DNA of 64,000 nt from NCBI GenBank assembly GCA_963617205.1, contig CAVEOA010000001.1:179631-243630 (forward strand). The letters run 5' to 3'. This document shows positions 1 to 7,565 of this stretch, piece after piece. The stretch's first letter is position 1. Every line of letters starts with the position of its first letter. The notes below the pieces were generated by a model, which saw nothing but the letters and a program-made list of their open reading frames with translations, was not told the origin of the DNA and ran no database searches. The position numbers were made by a program, and so were the translations under genes. The stretch is from UBA11524 sp963617205 (GTDB lineage Bacteria; Bacillota; Clostridia; Christensenellales; Aristaeellaceae).

Positions 1-2
1 CC

Positions 3-842
3 CAGATCAACACTGCATGGAGCGATGAGTACAAGAACATCACCGTAACGATTCAGGTTGGCGAGCTGGCAGATCAGCCGATTCAGTGCTATCGTCTTTC
101 CGGCGACGGTGCGGAAAACCTTGCAGTCGGCGATGCCATCACGGTTGAAGGCACCCTGAAGAACTACAACGGCACCATCGAGTTCGATAAGGGCTGCAAG
201 CTGGTCGGATACGGCGAAATTGTTAGCCAGAAGAGCATTGTCGATGCTGCCTATGCGTTGGAAGCCGGCGTTTCCATGACGGCGCCCACGGCGCTCTGCG
301 GCGAAGTCACCTCCATCGATACGGCATGGAGCGATGAATATCAGAACATCACGGTTACCATCGTTTGCGACGGTCTGACGGATCAGCCGATTCAGTGCTA
401 TCGCCTTTCCGGCGAAGGAGCGCAGACGCTTGAAGTCGGCAGCGAAATCGGCGTGTACGGCACCATCAAGAACTACAAGGGCACCATTGAATTTGACAAG
501 GGCTGCGTGATTGTTCCCGCAGATGTTGTTGCAAGCGTTCGTCTGGCAATCAGTGCCTACACGCTGGAGGCAGGTCTTGCAATGACCGATGCATCGACTA
601 TGACAGGTGTCATCAGCAGCATTGACACGGCATGGAGCGATGAGTATCAGAACATCACGGTCACCATCGTCCCCGGCGGTCTGACGGACTATGCGGTGCA
701 GTGTTATCGCCTGTCCGGCGAAGGCGCGCAGACGCTTGCAGTGGGCGACACCATTACTGTCAGCGGCACCATCAAGAATTACAAGGGAACGATTGAATTC
801 GACAAGGGCTGCACGCTTGATGCGGTCGTTAAGGCGGAGTAA
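3..842 (+). CDS. Tandem-repeat protein, 3' part only
   Basis: The frame is open from the window edge to a TAA at 840-842, so the start lies upstream. The visible 279 residues hold three copies of a domain of about 102 residues. Each copy runs from TAWSDEY through ITVTI, IQCYRLSGEGAQTL and a VGDxIxVxGTxKNYxGTIEFDKGC block; a linker ending in A-x-x-LEAG separates the copies. The pattern of a short beta-rich unit with 'VGDxIxVxGTIK' resembles bacterial OB-fold modules found in surface or secreted proteins of Clostridia; that is inference from pattern only. It could bind ligands or simply act as a spacer. The protein ends shortly after the third copy, with no C-terminal anchor such as LPXTG. A hairpin terminator follows. 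Confidence 0.75.
   Translation, partial: QINTAWSDEYKNITVTIQVGELADQPIQCYRLSGDGAENLAVGDAITVEGTLKNYNGTIEFDKGCKLVGYGEIVSQKSIVDAAYALEAGVSMTAPTALCGEVTSIDTAWSDEYQNITVTIVCDGLTDQPIQCYRLSGEGAQTLEVGSEIGVYGTIKNYKGTIEFDKGCVIVPADVVASVRLAISAYTLEAGLAMTDASTMTGVISSIDTAWSDEYQNITVTIVPGGLTDYAVQCYRLSGEGAQTLAVGDTITVSGTIKNYKGTIEFDKGCTLDAVVKAE
12..835 (+). repeat. Three tandem 306-309 bp coding repeats
   Basis: Equivalent points (the codon for Thr in TAWSDEY) fall at 12, 321 and 627, giving periods of 309 and 306 bp. Stretches of the second and third copies are nearly identical at the DNA level (for example from 321 and from 627, with only a few third-position changes in over 40 bases). This points to recent duplication or ongoing gene conversion. 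Further copies may lie left of the window. Confidence 0.85.
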
Positions 843-859
843 TCATCTTACTGATGCGG

Positions 860-900
860 AAGCCTGTCAGGAGCGCTCGCTCTTGGCAGGCTTTCTGCTT
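860..900 (+). terminator. Rho-independent terminator of the repeat protein
   Basis: Arms at 860-869 and 884-893 form a 10 bp stem (one G-U pair), followed by a T-rich stretch. Confidence 0.75.
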
Positions 901-927
901 GTAGGAAAAAACAAAACGTGGTATAAT
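899..927 (+). promoter_or_regulatory. Sigma-A promoter for the alpha/beta hydrolase
   Basis: TTGTAG at 899-904, a 17 bp spacer and a perfect TATAAT at 922-927. The -35 box overlaps the T-run of the preceding terminator. Confidence 0.7.
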
Positions 928-971
928 TCGCAATAGGTTATGCCCGACTGCTTTTTGAGGAGGATATGTTG

Positions 972-1841
972 ATGAAAAAATGTCTGGTATTGATGCTGCT
1001 TTGTGTGCTGGCGTTCGGCGTGTTGACTTCCTATGCAGAGGATGCAGCCGCTGCGCGCGTTGAAACTATTTCCGTAGGAGAAAATGAAATGGATTATACG
1101 GTATTCGGCAACGGCAGCAAGACGTTCGTGATTTTACCCGGCTTGTCGATTCACAGCGTAATGGGCTCAGCAGATGCCATTGCTGCGGCGTATCAAGACT
1201 TCACAGCGGATTATACTGTATACGTGTTCGATCGTCCCAAGGAAATCAGCGAAGGCATGACCAACAAGGACATTGCGGAAGAAACGGCGGCGGCGATGAA
1301 GGCGCTCGGCATCGAAAGCGTAGATATCTTCGGTGCATCGCAGGGCGGCATGATTGCGATGGAGATTGCCATCAATCATCCGGACATGGTTAACAAGCTG
1401 ATTCTGGGCTCAACGCTTGCCAAGCAGAATGATACATTTCAGCAGATGATTGAGCAGTGGATTCTGCTTGCAGAAAAGAAGGACGAAACGGCATTGCTGG
1501 AAAGTTTCGCAGACAACGTCTATTCCGAGGCGACTCTTGCGGCATACCGTGATGTTCTCGTTTCCTCAAATCTTGGCATCACGGATGAGGAATATGAGCG
1601 GTTCATCATTCAGGCAAAAGCCTGCGCTATCTTCGATTGCTATGATGAGCTGTCAGCAATCAAGTGCCCCGTGCTGGTGCTTGGTGCGGAAGGCGATCAT
1701 GTCACAACGGCAGAAGGCTCGAAGCAGATTGCAGATGCACTTCAGTGCAAATACTACCTGTATGGCGAGGAATATGGTCACGGCGTATACGATGAAGCGC
1801 CGGACTATCGGGAACGTTGCCTGAAGTTCCTTGCAGACTAA
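972..1841 (+). CDS. Secreted alpha/beta hydrolase
   Basis: A 289-residue alpha/beta-hydrolase-fold protein with an N-terminal signal peptide (KK, then a leucine-rich core, with likely cleavage after SYA). The nucleophile elbow G-A-S-Q-G-G is near residue 123. An Asp in the GAEGDH segment near 242 and a His in YGHGVYDE near 270 complete a plausible Ser-Asp-His triad. The oxyanion-side LPGL motif is near residue 57. The substrate cannot be told: such proteins act as esterases, lipases or peptidases, here outside the membrane. ATG 972 is chosen over ATG 966 because GAGGAGGA at 957-964 leaves only 1 nt before 966 but 7 nt before 972. It is a single-gene unit with its own promoter and terminator. 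Confidence 0.85.
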   Translation: MKKCLVLMLLCVLAFGVLTSYAEDAAAARVETISVGENEMDYTVFGNGSKTFVILPGLSIHSVMGSADAIAAAYQDFTADYTVYVFDRPKEISEGMTNKDIAEETAAAMKALGIESVDIFGASQGGMIAMEIAINHPDMVNKLILGSTLAKQNDTFQQMIEQWILLAEKKDETALLESFADNVYSEATLAAYRDVLVSSNLGITDEEYERFIIQAKACAIFDCYDELSAIKCPVLVLGAEGDHVTTAEGSKQIADALQCKYYLYGEEYGHGVYDEAPDYRERCLKFLAD

Positions 1842-1870
1842 ATAGAAGAATACTCCCCTATCCTGAAAGC

Positions 1871-1902
1871 GCGGCGGTCAGACGATCGACCGCGTTTTTT
1901 TT
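1871..1902 (+). terminator. Terminator after the hydrolase
   Basis: GCGGTC (1874-1879) pairs with GACCGC (1888-1893) and is followed by eight Ts. Confidence 0.8.
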
Positions 1903-1933
1903 GTGGAATTTTTGTGGTGTTTTAATATTGCTA

Positions 1934-1951
1934 TTTATAATTTGTTCACAA
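1934..1951 (+). promoter_or_regulatory. Possible Rex (NADH-sensing) operator
   Basis: The 18 bp TTTATAATTTGTTCACAA matches the known Rex consensus TTGTGAA-N4-TTCACAA in all seven bases of the right half and in four of seven in the left half. It lies just upstream of the -35 box of an alcohol dehydrogenase gene, a typical Rex target class in Clostridia. The weak left half keeps confidence low. Confidence 0.35.
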
Positions 1952-1969
1952 AATATCTTTGATAAACTA

Positions 1970-1998
1970 TTGACAATGCTTTAAAAGTATGATAAATT
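1970..1998 (+). promoter_or_regulatory. Promoter for the alcohol dehydrogenase
   Basis: A perfect TTGACA at 1970-1975, a 17 bp spacer and TAAATT at 1993-1998. The leader that follows holds a 6 bp stem-loop (2021-2026 with 2032-2037). Confidence 0.6.
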
Positions 1999-2062
1999 AA
2001 TAACAAACAAATTCAAGGATGCGTCAGGAAGTGACGCTCGAGACATGACAAGGAGGTCAAAT

Positions 2063-3118
2063 ATGAAGGGTTTCGCAATGCTGACAATCGGTTCGACTGG
2101 TTGGATCGAGAAGGACATCCCGAAGTGCGGACCGATGGACGCAATCTGCAAGCCGCTTGCTCTCGCTCCCTGCACGTCTGATATTCACACGGTCTGGGCT
2201 GGTGCGATCGGTGACCGCAAGAACATGATTCTTGGTCACGAGGCTGTCGGTGAGGTTGTTGAGGTCGGCAGTGAGGTTCGTGATTTCAAAGTCGGCGACA
2301 AGGTGCTTGTGTCTGCCATCACGCCTGACTGGAATTCTCTCGAGGCGCAGGGCGGCTATCCGATGCATTCCGGCGGAATGCTGGCTGGCTGGAAGTTTTC
2401 CAATTTCAAGGATGGTGTCTTTGCCGAGTATTTCCACGTAAACGATGCGGATGGCAATCTGGCGCTGTTCCCTGAGGGAATGGACGTCGCCGCTGCAGCG
2501 ATGATTTCTGATATGGTGCCTACCGGTTTCCATGGCGCGGAGCTTGCGGATGTTCAGTTCGGCGAAAATGTTGCTGTTATCGGTATTGGTCCTGTCGGTC
2601 TGATGGCAGTTGCTGCCTGTGCAATCCGTGGTGCTGCGGAAATTTACGCAGTTGGCTCTCGCAAGAACTGCTGCGACCTCGCACGTGAATTTGGTGCGAC
2701 GGACATCATTGACTATCATAAGGCAGACATCGTCGAGCAGATTATGGACAAGACACATGGCAAGGGCGTTGACAAGGTTGTCGTTGCCGGCGGCGACAAT
2801 GATACGTTCGCGCAAGCGATGAAGATCGTGAAGCCCGGCGGAATCATCGGCAACGTCAACTACCTCGGTGAAGGCGATATGGTTGGCATTCCGCGCCTTG
2901 ACTGGGGCTGTGGCATGGGTCACAAGCAGCTTCGCGGCGGTCTGATGCCCGGCGGTCGTCTCCGTTCGGAGCGTCTGGCACGTCTGGTGATGGCGAACCG
3001 CATCCATCCGGAAAAGCTGATTACACATCGCTTCAGCGGACTTGAGAGCGTTGAACCTGCACTGATGCTGATGAAGGACAAGCCGCGCGAGCTGATTAAG
3101 CCGCTCGTGGTCATCTGA
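2063..3118 (+). CDS. adh: NADP-dependent secondary alcohol dehydrogenase
   Basis: A zinc-dependent medium-chain dehydrogenase that interconverts secondary alcohols and ketones (isopropanol/acetone, 2-butanol/butanone). The 351-residue length equals that of the Clostridium beijerinckii and Thermoanaerobacter enzymes. Key residues fall at the family positions: catalytic zinc ligands Cys37, His59 (with Glu60) and Asp150; a GxGxxG nucleotide fold at 174-179; and Ser199-Arg200 with Tyr218, the set that binds the NADP 2'-phosphate in the C. beijerinckii enzyme. The C-terminal block (WGCGMGHK, GGLMPGGRLR) is also typical. ATG 2063 follows AAGGAGG with 6 nt spacing; an in-frame ATG at 2045 has no ribosome site. 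It is transcribed alone, probably under redox control, and serves to reoxidise or supply NADPH. Confidence 0.93.
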   Translation: MKGFAMLTIGSTGWIEKDIPKCGPMDAICKPLALAPCTSDIHTVWAGAIGDRKNMILGHEAVGEVVEVGSEVRDFKVGDKVLVSAITPDWNSLEAQGGYPMHSGGMLAGWKFSNFKDGVFAEYFHVNDADGNLALFPEGMDVAAAAMISDMVPTGFHGAELADVQFGENVAVIGIGPVGLMAVAACAIRGAAEIYAVGSRKNCCDLAREFGATDIIDYHKADIVEQIMDKTHGKGVDKVVVAGGDNDTFAQAMKIVKPGGIIGNVNYLGEGDMVGIPRLDWGCGMGHKQLRGGLMPGGRLRSERLARLVMANRIHPEKLITHRFSGLESVEPALMLMKDKPRELIKPLVVI

Positions 3119-3132
3119 GAAGCATAGCAAAT

Positions 3133-3177
3133 AGCAGGACGCATCTTTTTGATACGCCCTGCTGTTTGTTGCTGTTT
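3133..3177. terminator. Hairpin terminator between convergent genes
   Basis: AGCAGGACGCATC (3133-3145) pairs with 3151-3163 around a T5 loop. T-rich sequence to 3177 suits the plus-strand gene. The minus-strand gene that ends at 3178 may share it. Confidence 0.65.
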
Positions 3178-4680
3178 TTATTTTGCATACCAGTCATATT
3201 GATAGCCGTAATCGCCTTCATGTACCTGCTTTGTAAGCGTGAAGTGGACAACTGCATTCTCACGCAGCAGGAATTCAAGCTTTACATTGCCCTGATCTGC
3301 TACAGCAGTGCTCAAGTTGACGTCCGGATGATCCGTTTTTCGCAACGTGCTCAGCTGCTGTTGCGTCAAGCTGCGCGGTTCGCCCATGTCGTGCCACGCC
3401 TTGAGCGGATTGCAGGTCATTTCATCAACCGCTTCGGTAACAAGCACCTGTTTTCCGTCGGCAGGCAATGTAATGGCGATGGAAAGTGGCTCACGCGTTT
3501 CGTGGCACAGGTTCCACAGGATGCCCTCATAGCTGTTATCTACCTTGCGGATAATAACAGCGTGTTCATCGCGGTAAACAGGCGTGCCATTCAATTTGGA
3601 GAAAAACGCAAAGGCCCACAGCGTCGGTTTGGCAATCAACCCGTTCGCAATCAGACCGAAGCCGCCATGGAAGGGCATCGGCGGAACTCCCTGCTCCTCA
3701 AACACATCGCCGAACGTCCAGTAGGAATAGGATGCAGCAACATCGCCCATCCTCGCCAGCACCCCAGCCATGTATGCAGCGTTCAGATTCGTATCGTGAA
3801 TCGGGCAGAATGGGTTATATGAGGTGTTGAATTCTGTGATGTGCATTTCGATACCGCTGTACTCCGGAAAACTGTCGATAATTTCGCGTGTTTGCTGCAT
3901 TTCCTTCATCAGCGAATCTACTGAACGCATGGAATGATACAGATAACGCCCCTGATGCTCCGGCGTTTCGCCCATATAGGCGTGGCGCGTCACGAAGTCA
4001 ACAGGCAGATGCTCGTCGAGGCAGAACTGCAGGAAGTTGCGCACCCAATCCAGCGATGTCGTACCGCCGCAGATGGCAGGTCCGCCAACACGCATCTCCG
4101 GCAGTGCTGACTTCACAGCGCGTGCGGTGACGGCGTATAGATGATGGTACTTTTCCTCGTCTGCGTTCTCCCAGAAGCATTCAAGGTTTGGCTCGTTCCA
4201 GATTTCGCATGGCCATGAGGAAACTTCCTCTCTGCCGTAGCGCTCTGCCAGATGCAGAAGGGTCGCCTTCACCAGATTAGTCCATTTTTCATCATCCTGC
4301 GGCGGTGTTACATTGCCCTTCCAATAGAAAACGGTTTGTGTGCCGCTCGCCATCTTCTGCGGCATGAAGCCCAGCTCCAGAAATGGTTTCAGTCCAAGTG
4401 AACGATAGTCATCCATGACGCGGTCAAGGTAAGTGAAGTTATACGATTCATGCCAGTTTCCGTCTTGATCCTGATACGGCTGATAAATTGCCATATCATC
4501 GCTGAACAGTCCGTGTCCGCGGATGTGCTTGAAGCTGCATTCCGCCTGTGCCATGGCAAGCTGATCGTGATATTCCTTCTGCAATGCCAGCCCCATGCGC
4601 CCTGTGCCAATGCAGAAGGACGTGTGATTGCTGAATGAAGCGGTGCTATTAGCAGATAAATGAATTTCATGCACTTTCAT
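3178..4680 (-). CDS. xynB: GH39 beta-xylosidase
   Basis: A glycoside hydrolase of family 39, 500 residues, the usual length for bacterial beta-xylosidases that release xylose from the non-reducing end of xylo-oligosaccharides. The (beta/alpha)8 barrel fills the first two thirds. The acid/base Glu lies in E-I-W-N-E-P-N-L near residue 165 and the nucleophile Glu in H-I-T-E-F-N-T-S-Y near residue 280. The C-terminal part is beta-rich. There is no signal peptide, so it acts in the cytoplasm on imported sugars. A GAGGAG site precedes ATG 4680. It lies 26 bp downstream of an MBL-fold hydrolase gene and opposite an alpha-glucuronidase gene, which fits glucuronoxylan use. Confidence 0.9.
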   Translation of the reverse strand: MKVHEIHLSANSTASFSNHTSFCIGTGRMGLALQKEYHDQLAMAQAECSFKHIRGHGLFSDDMAIYQPYQDQDGNWHESYNFTYLDRVMDDYRSLGLKPFLELGFMPQKMASGTQTVFYWKGNVTPPQDDEKWTNLVKATLLHLAERYGREEVSSWPCEIWNEPNLECFWENADEEKYHHLYAVTARAVKSALPEMRVGGPAICGGTTSLDWVRNFLQFCLDEHLPVDFVTRHAYMGETPEHQGRYLYHSMRSVDSLMKEMQQTREIIDSFPEYSGIEMHITEFNTSYNPFCPIHDTNLNAAYMAGVLARMGDVAASYSYWTFGDVFEEQGVPPMPFHGGFGLIANGLIAKPTLWAFAFFSKLNGTPVYRDEHAVIIRKVDNSYEGILWNLCHETREPLSIAITLPADGKQVLVTEAVDEMTCNPLKAWHDMGEPRSLTQQQLSTLRKTDHPDVNLSTAVADQGNVKLEFLLRENAVVHFTLTKQVHEGDYGYQYDWYAK

Positions 4681-4706
4681 GAAAGTTACTCCTCTTCTGA
4701 TGCGGC

Positions 4707-5492
4707 TTATAAGCCTGATTTCGTCCAGTCAAATACAAAAACCTGATCATGCGGCAGATAGGCCTGGCATGTGTCGATCTTCTCATACGGTGGAATGTTC
4801 ACCGGCTCAGCGGCACGCAGGTTGCCATCCGTTAGCGCGTTGAAGAAATCATCGAACATCCAGCGGTCGTAGAGTACATCACGATGCGGACAAAGCACCT
4901 TTTCAAACGGCAGCAGCTGCACCTCACGCATGTTGTTCCGAAATTCGCGAAGTCCGAGCGCCTGCGGAAAGAACAGCCACGTTGTTGGATTCCAGTCATC
5001 GCCGGAAAGCAACAGCTTTCGCTCAGGGATGTACACCACTGCGGAACCGGGCGTATGACCGGGAGCAGCGATAATTTCCGCCGTCATACCACCCAAATCG
5101 ATGATGCCGGGTGTCATTGGCTTCGGCGGCTGAATGCTTCCTGACAGGAATACAGATTCATCTACTGCGATGTTCTGTCCGACTGCCTGCGCCACAATAC
5201 GTTTGCGTGTTGCCGTATCAGTGAAGACAGACCAGTCCGGCAAATCCTCCGGCAGCATGTATGTTTCCGGAAACCAGCGCGCACCAAGCGCATGGTCGTA
5301 GTGGTTATGCGTGAGAAAGACTGTCAGCGGCTTGTCGGTCATGTGCTGCATAAACTCCGCTACATTCTCGATGCCATAGCCTGTATCGACCAGCAGAGCG
5401 GTGTTCTCCCCTTCCAGCAGCGTCATGCACACGCCAAGGCAATCCGCAATATGCCACACGTCCGGCATCACTGCGTGAACCGTAAAAGCCAA
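4707..5492 (-). CDS. MBL-fold metallo-hydrolase
   Basis: A 261-residue metallo-beta-lactamase-fold hydrolase. The metal motif T-H-N-H-Y-D-H gives His62, His64, Asp66 and His67. A later HTPGS motif, a GDDW aspartate and a CPHRD histidine supply the remaining dizinc ligands. The family includes glyoxalase II, lactonases and other ester hydrolases; the substrate here is unknown. Being the first gene of the unit with the GH39 xylosidase, it could open a lactone or ester formed during xylan breakdown (inference). The start is TTG at 5492 with a GGAAAGGA site about 10 nt upstream. An ATG nearby is out of frame. Confidence 0.8.
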   Translation of the reverse strand: MAFTVHAVMPDVWHIADCLGVCMTLLEGENTALLVDTGYGIENVAEFMQHMTDKPLTVFLTHNHYDHALGARWFPETYMLPEDLPDWSVFTDTATRKRIVAQAVGQNIAVDESVFLSGSIQPPKPMTPGIIDLGGMTAEIIAAPGHTPGSAVVYIPERKLLLSGDDWNPTTWLFFPQALGLREFRNNMREVQLLPFEKVLCPHRDVLYDRWMFDDFFNALTDGNLRAAEPVNIPPYEKIDTCQAYLPHDQVFVFDWTKSGL

Positions 5493-5598
5493 GTTTGCTT
5501 CATCCTTTCCTGCGAAGAAATTCAGTCTCTCTATTCGACAGTCAGTTATCTTTTTCCTGTTATCTACTTAATTTTTCGTTGCGCTTTAGGAATTTATC

Positions 5599-5627
5599 TT
5601 GTGCTTTCTACCGTTACATGCTATATT
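5599..5627 (+). promoter_or_regulatory. Promoter for the alpha-glucuronidase
   Basis: TTGTGC (5599-5604), a 17 bp spacer and TATATT (5622-5627) in the 168 bp divergent gap 5493-5660. The remaining AT-rich part should hold the minus-strand promoter for the MBL/GH39 unit, but I see no clear boxes. Confidence 0.6.
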
Positions 5628-5660
5628 TTTTACGACATTCTTTTAAGGAGTGCTTCTGTG

Positions 5661-7511
5661 ATGAAGGAATCATGGCGTTCGTGGCTTCCCTTTCTGACGG
5701 ATGATGTTCCTGAAGGCTTTACACAGCCGATGGAAACGGCGCGTTTTGAGCTGGATCATGCTCTGCCGCGGCTCGCCCCCGATTGGCAGGTGACGCTGAA
5801 GCAGGATGAGTCGCTGCAAGACGGCTATGTCATCTCACGCAACGACACCAGCATCGTTCTGACAGGTGGTAAAACCGGCGTACTATACGGCGCGTATCAG
5901 CTGCTGATGAAGCTGGCAGTTGGTACTGACATTCCGGAAAGCTTTACTGCATCACCGCAATATGCACTGCGCATGATCAACTGTTGGGATAATATGGATG
6001 GCAGCGTGGAGCGGGGTTATTCCGGCAGAAGCTTGTTTTTTGATGGAGGACGGCTGTCCTACAACGCAGCACGCCTCCGTCAGCTTGCAAGGATGATGGC
6101 ATCAGTCGGCCTGAATGTGCTGTGCATCAACAATGTCAATGTTCACGAGCCTGCGCAGGAGCTGATTGAGTCGTTTTTGCCGGATTTGGCGGTACTTGCG
6201 GCGATTTTCCGTCCTTTCGGCATCCGCTTGATGGTTGCCGTTGACTATTCGCAGCCTATGCGCCATGGAATCCCGACGGCTGACCCGCTGGACGAGCGTG
6301 TGCAGGCATGGTGGCAGCATCAGGCAGCGATTGCGTACAGCAGTATTCCGGATCTTGCCGGCTTTCTCGTCAAGGCAGACAGCGAACATCGTCCCGGACC
6401 GTTTTCCTATGGCAGAAATCACGCGGAAGGTGCGAACATGCTCGCTCGGGCAATCAAACCATTCGGCGGCGTACTTGTCTGGCGTTGCTTTGTCTATAAT
6501 TGTCAACAGGATTGGCGCGATATTTCGACTGACCGTCCGAAGGCTGCTTATGACAACTATGTGCATCTCGATGGTCAATTTGATGATAACGTAATCCTGC
6601 AGGTAAAGAACGGTCCGTTCGATTTTCAGGTGCGCGAGCCGATTTCGCCGACGCTTCTGGCGATGCCGCATACGCAGCTTGCTCTGGAATGGCAGCTTGC
6701 GCAGGAATACACGGGTCAGCAAATCGACTTGTATGCTATGCCAAGCATGTGGCAGGAGACCATGGCTGATTTGCCGCTGAAGAGCATCATGGCGATGGCT
6801 GCTGTTTCAAATTTCGGCAATGATGCAATCATGACAGGCCACCCATTTGCGGCGTTGAATCTGTTTGCATACGGCGTACTTGCGTGGAGTCCGCTTTGCT
6901 GCCGTCCGGATGATATCATTCGGCAATGGATTCGCCTCACCTACTGCCTTTCGCTTAAAGACGAATGCACGTTGGCAGACATTTTGCTCGGAAGCCGTCA
7001 TGCGTATGAGCAGTATACGGCTCCACTTGGCATCGGCTGGATGGTTACGCCGAATGTACACTACGATCCAAGTCCGGACGGATATGAATATCAGTCATGG
7101 GGGACGTATCACAAGGCAGACCGCGATGCTATTGGCATTGACCGCACATCCGCCGGAACAGGCTATGCATTGCAATATCCACCGTTGCTGCGCGATCGAT
7201 ACTCATCGTTGGAAACCTGCCCGGATGAACTGCTGCTGTTCTTTCATCGTTTGCCGTACACGTATCGGATGCACGATGGACGGACGCTGATTCAGCGCAT
7301 TTATGATGATCACTTCGAGGGATACGATTGGGTGGAACGCGCAAGCGAAGCACTGGAGTCGCTGACATTGCCGGAGGAGGATCGTGCCGTTGTGCTGGAG
7401 CGTATCAAGCTTCAAAAGCAGAATGCACGTGAGTGGCGTGATGTCATTAATACGTACTTCCATCGCCTGTCCGGCATTGACGATATCCATGGCAGAATGA
7501 TTTACCCGTAA
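5661..7511 (+). CDS. aguA: GH67 alpha-glucuronidase
   Basis: Removes 4-O-methyl-glucuronic acid from the end of glucuronoxylan oligosaccharides. The family signature R-M-I-N-C-W-D-N-M-D-G-S-V-E-R-G-Y-S-G lies near residues 103-122. The substrate-binding block (VKADSEHRPGP, YGRNHAEGANML) and a catalytic Asp/Glu region (FDDNVILQVKNGPFDFQVREPISP) follow. It is 616 residues, somewhat shorter than the usual 670-690, with the shortfall mostly at the N-terminus. ATG 5661 has AAGGAG 10 nt upstream. The frame stays open far upstream, but that part overlaps the opposite gene and codes for nothing recognisable. There is no signal peptide, so it is intracellular. It is divergent from the GH39 xylosidase unit. 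Confidence 0.9.
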   Translation: MKESWRSWLPFLTDDVPEGFTQPMETARFELDHALPRLAPDWQVTLKQDESLQDGYVISRNDTSIVLTGGKTGVLYGAYQLLMKLAVGTDIPESFTASPQYALRMINCWDNMDGSVERGYSGRSLFFDGGRLSYNAARLRQLARMMASVGLNVLCINNVNVHEPAQELIESFLPDLAVLAAIFRPFGIRLMVAVDYSQPMRHGIPTADPLDERVQAWWQHQAAIAYSSIPDLAGFLVKADSEHRPGPFSYGRNHAEGANMLARAIKPFGGVLVWRCFVYNCQQDWRDISTDRPKAAYDNYVHLDGQFDDNVILQVKNGPFDFQVREPISPTLLAMPHTQLALEWQLAQEYTGQQIDLYAMPSMWQETMADLPLKSIMAMAAVSNFGNDAIMTGHPFAALNLFAYGVLAWSPLCCRPDDIIRQWIRLTYCLSLKDECTLADILLGSRHAYEQYTAPLGIGWMVTPNVHYDPSPDGYEYQSWGTYHKADRDAIGIDRTSAGTGYALQYPPLLRDRYSSLETCPDELLLFFHRLPYTYRMHDGRTLIQRIYDDHFEGYDWVERASEALESLTLPEEDRAVVLERIKLQKQNAREWRDVINTYFHRLSGIDDIHGRMIYP

Positions 7512-7516
7512 AAAGA

Positions 7517-7553
7517 CTCCCGTTCTGATTTACTTCAGAGCGGGAGCTTTGTT
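7517..7553. terminator. Bidirectional terminator
   Basis: The stem 7517-7528 / 7534-7546 (CTCCCG...CGGGAG) has a T-rich flank on both strands. It serves the GH67 gene and the minus-strand operon that ends at 7566. Confidence 0.8.
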
Positions 7554-7565
7554 ATTGCCTTGATT

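Noticed and set aside
2057..3130. Long open frame of 357 codons on the minus strand opposite the alcohol dehydrogenase
   Set aside because: It is the antisense of a clearly recognised enzyme, has no family pattern and no ribosome site. The plus-strand protein has all catalytic residues.
5292..5660. N-terminal extension of the GH67 frame
   Set aside because: The extra 123 codons overlap the MBL gene on the other strand and read as non-protein-like sequence. A good start with AAGGAG and a promoter lie at 5661.
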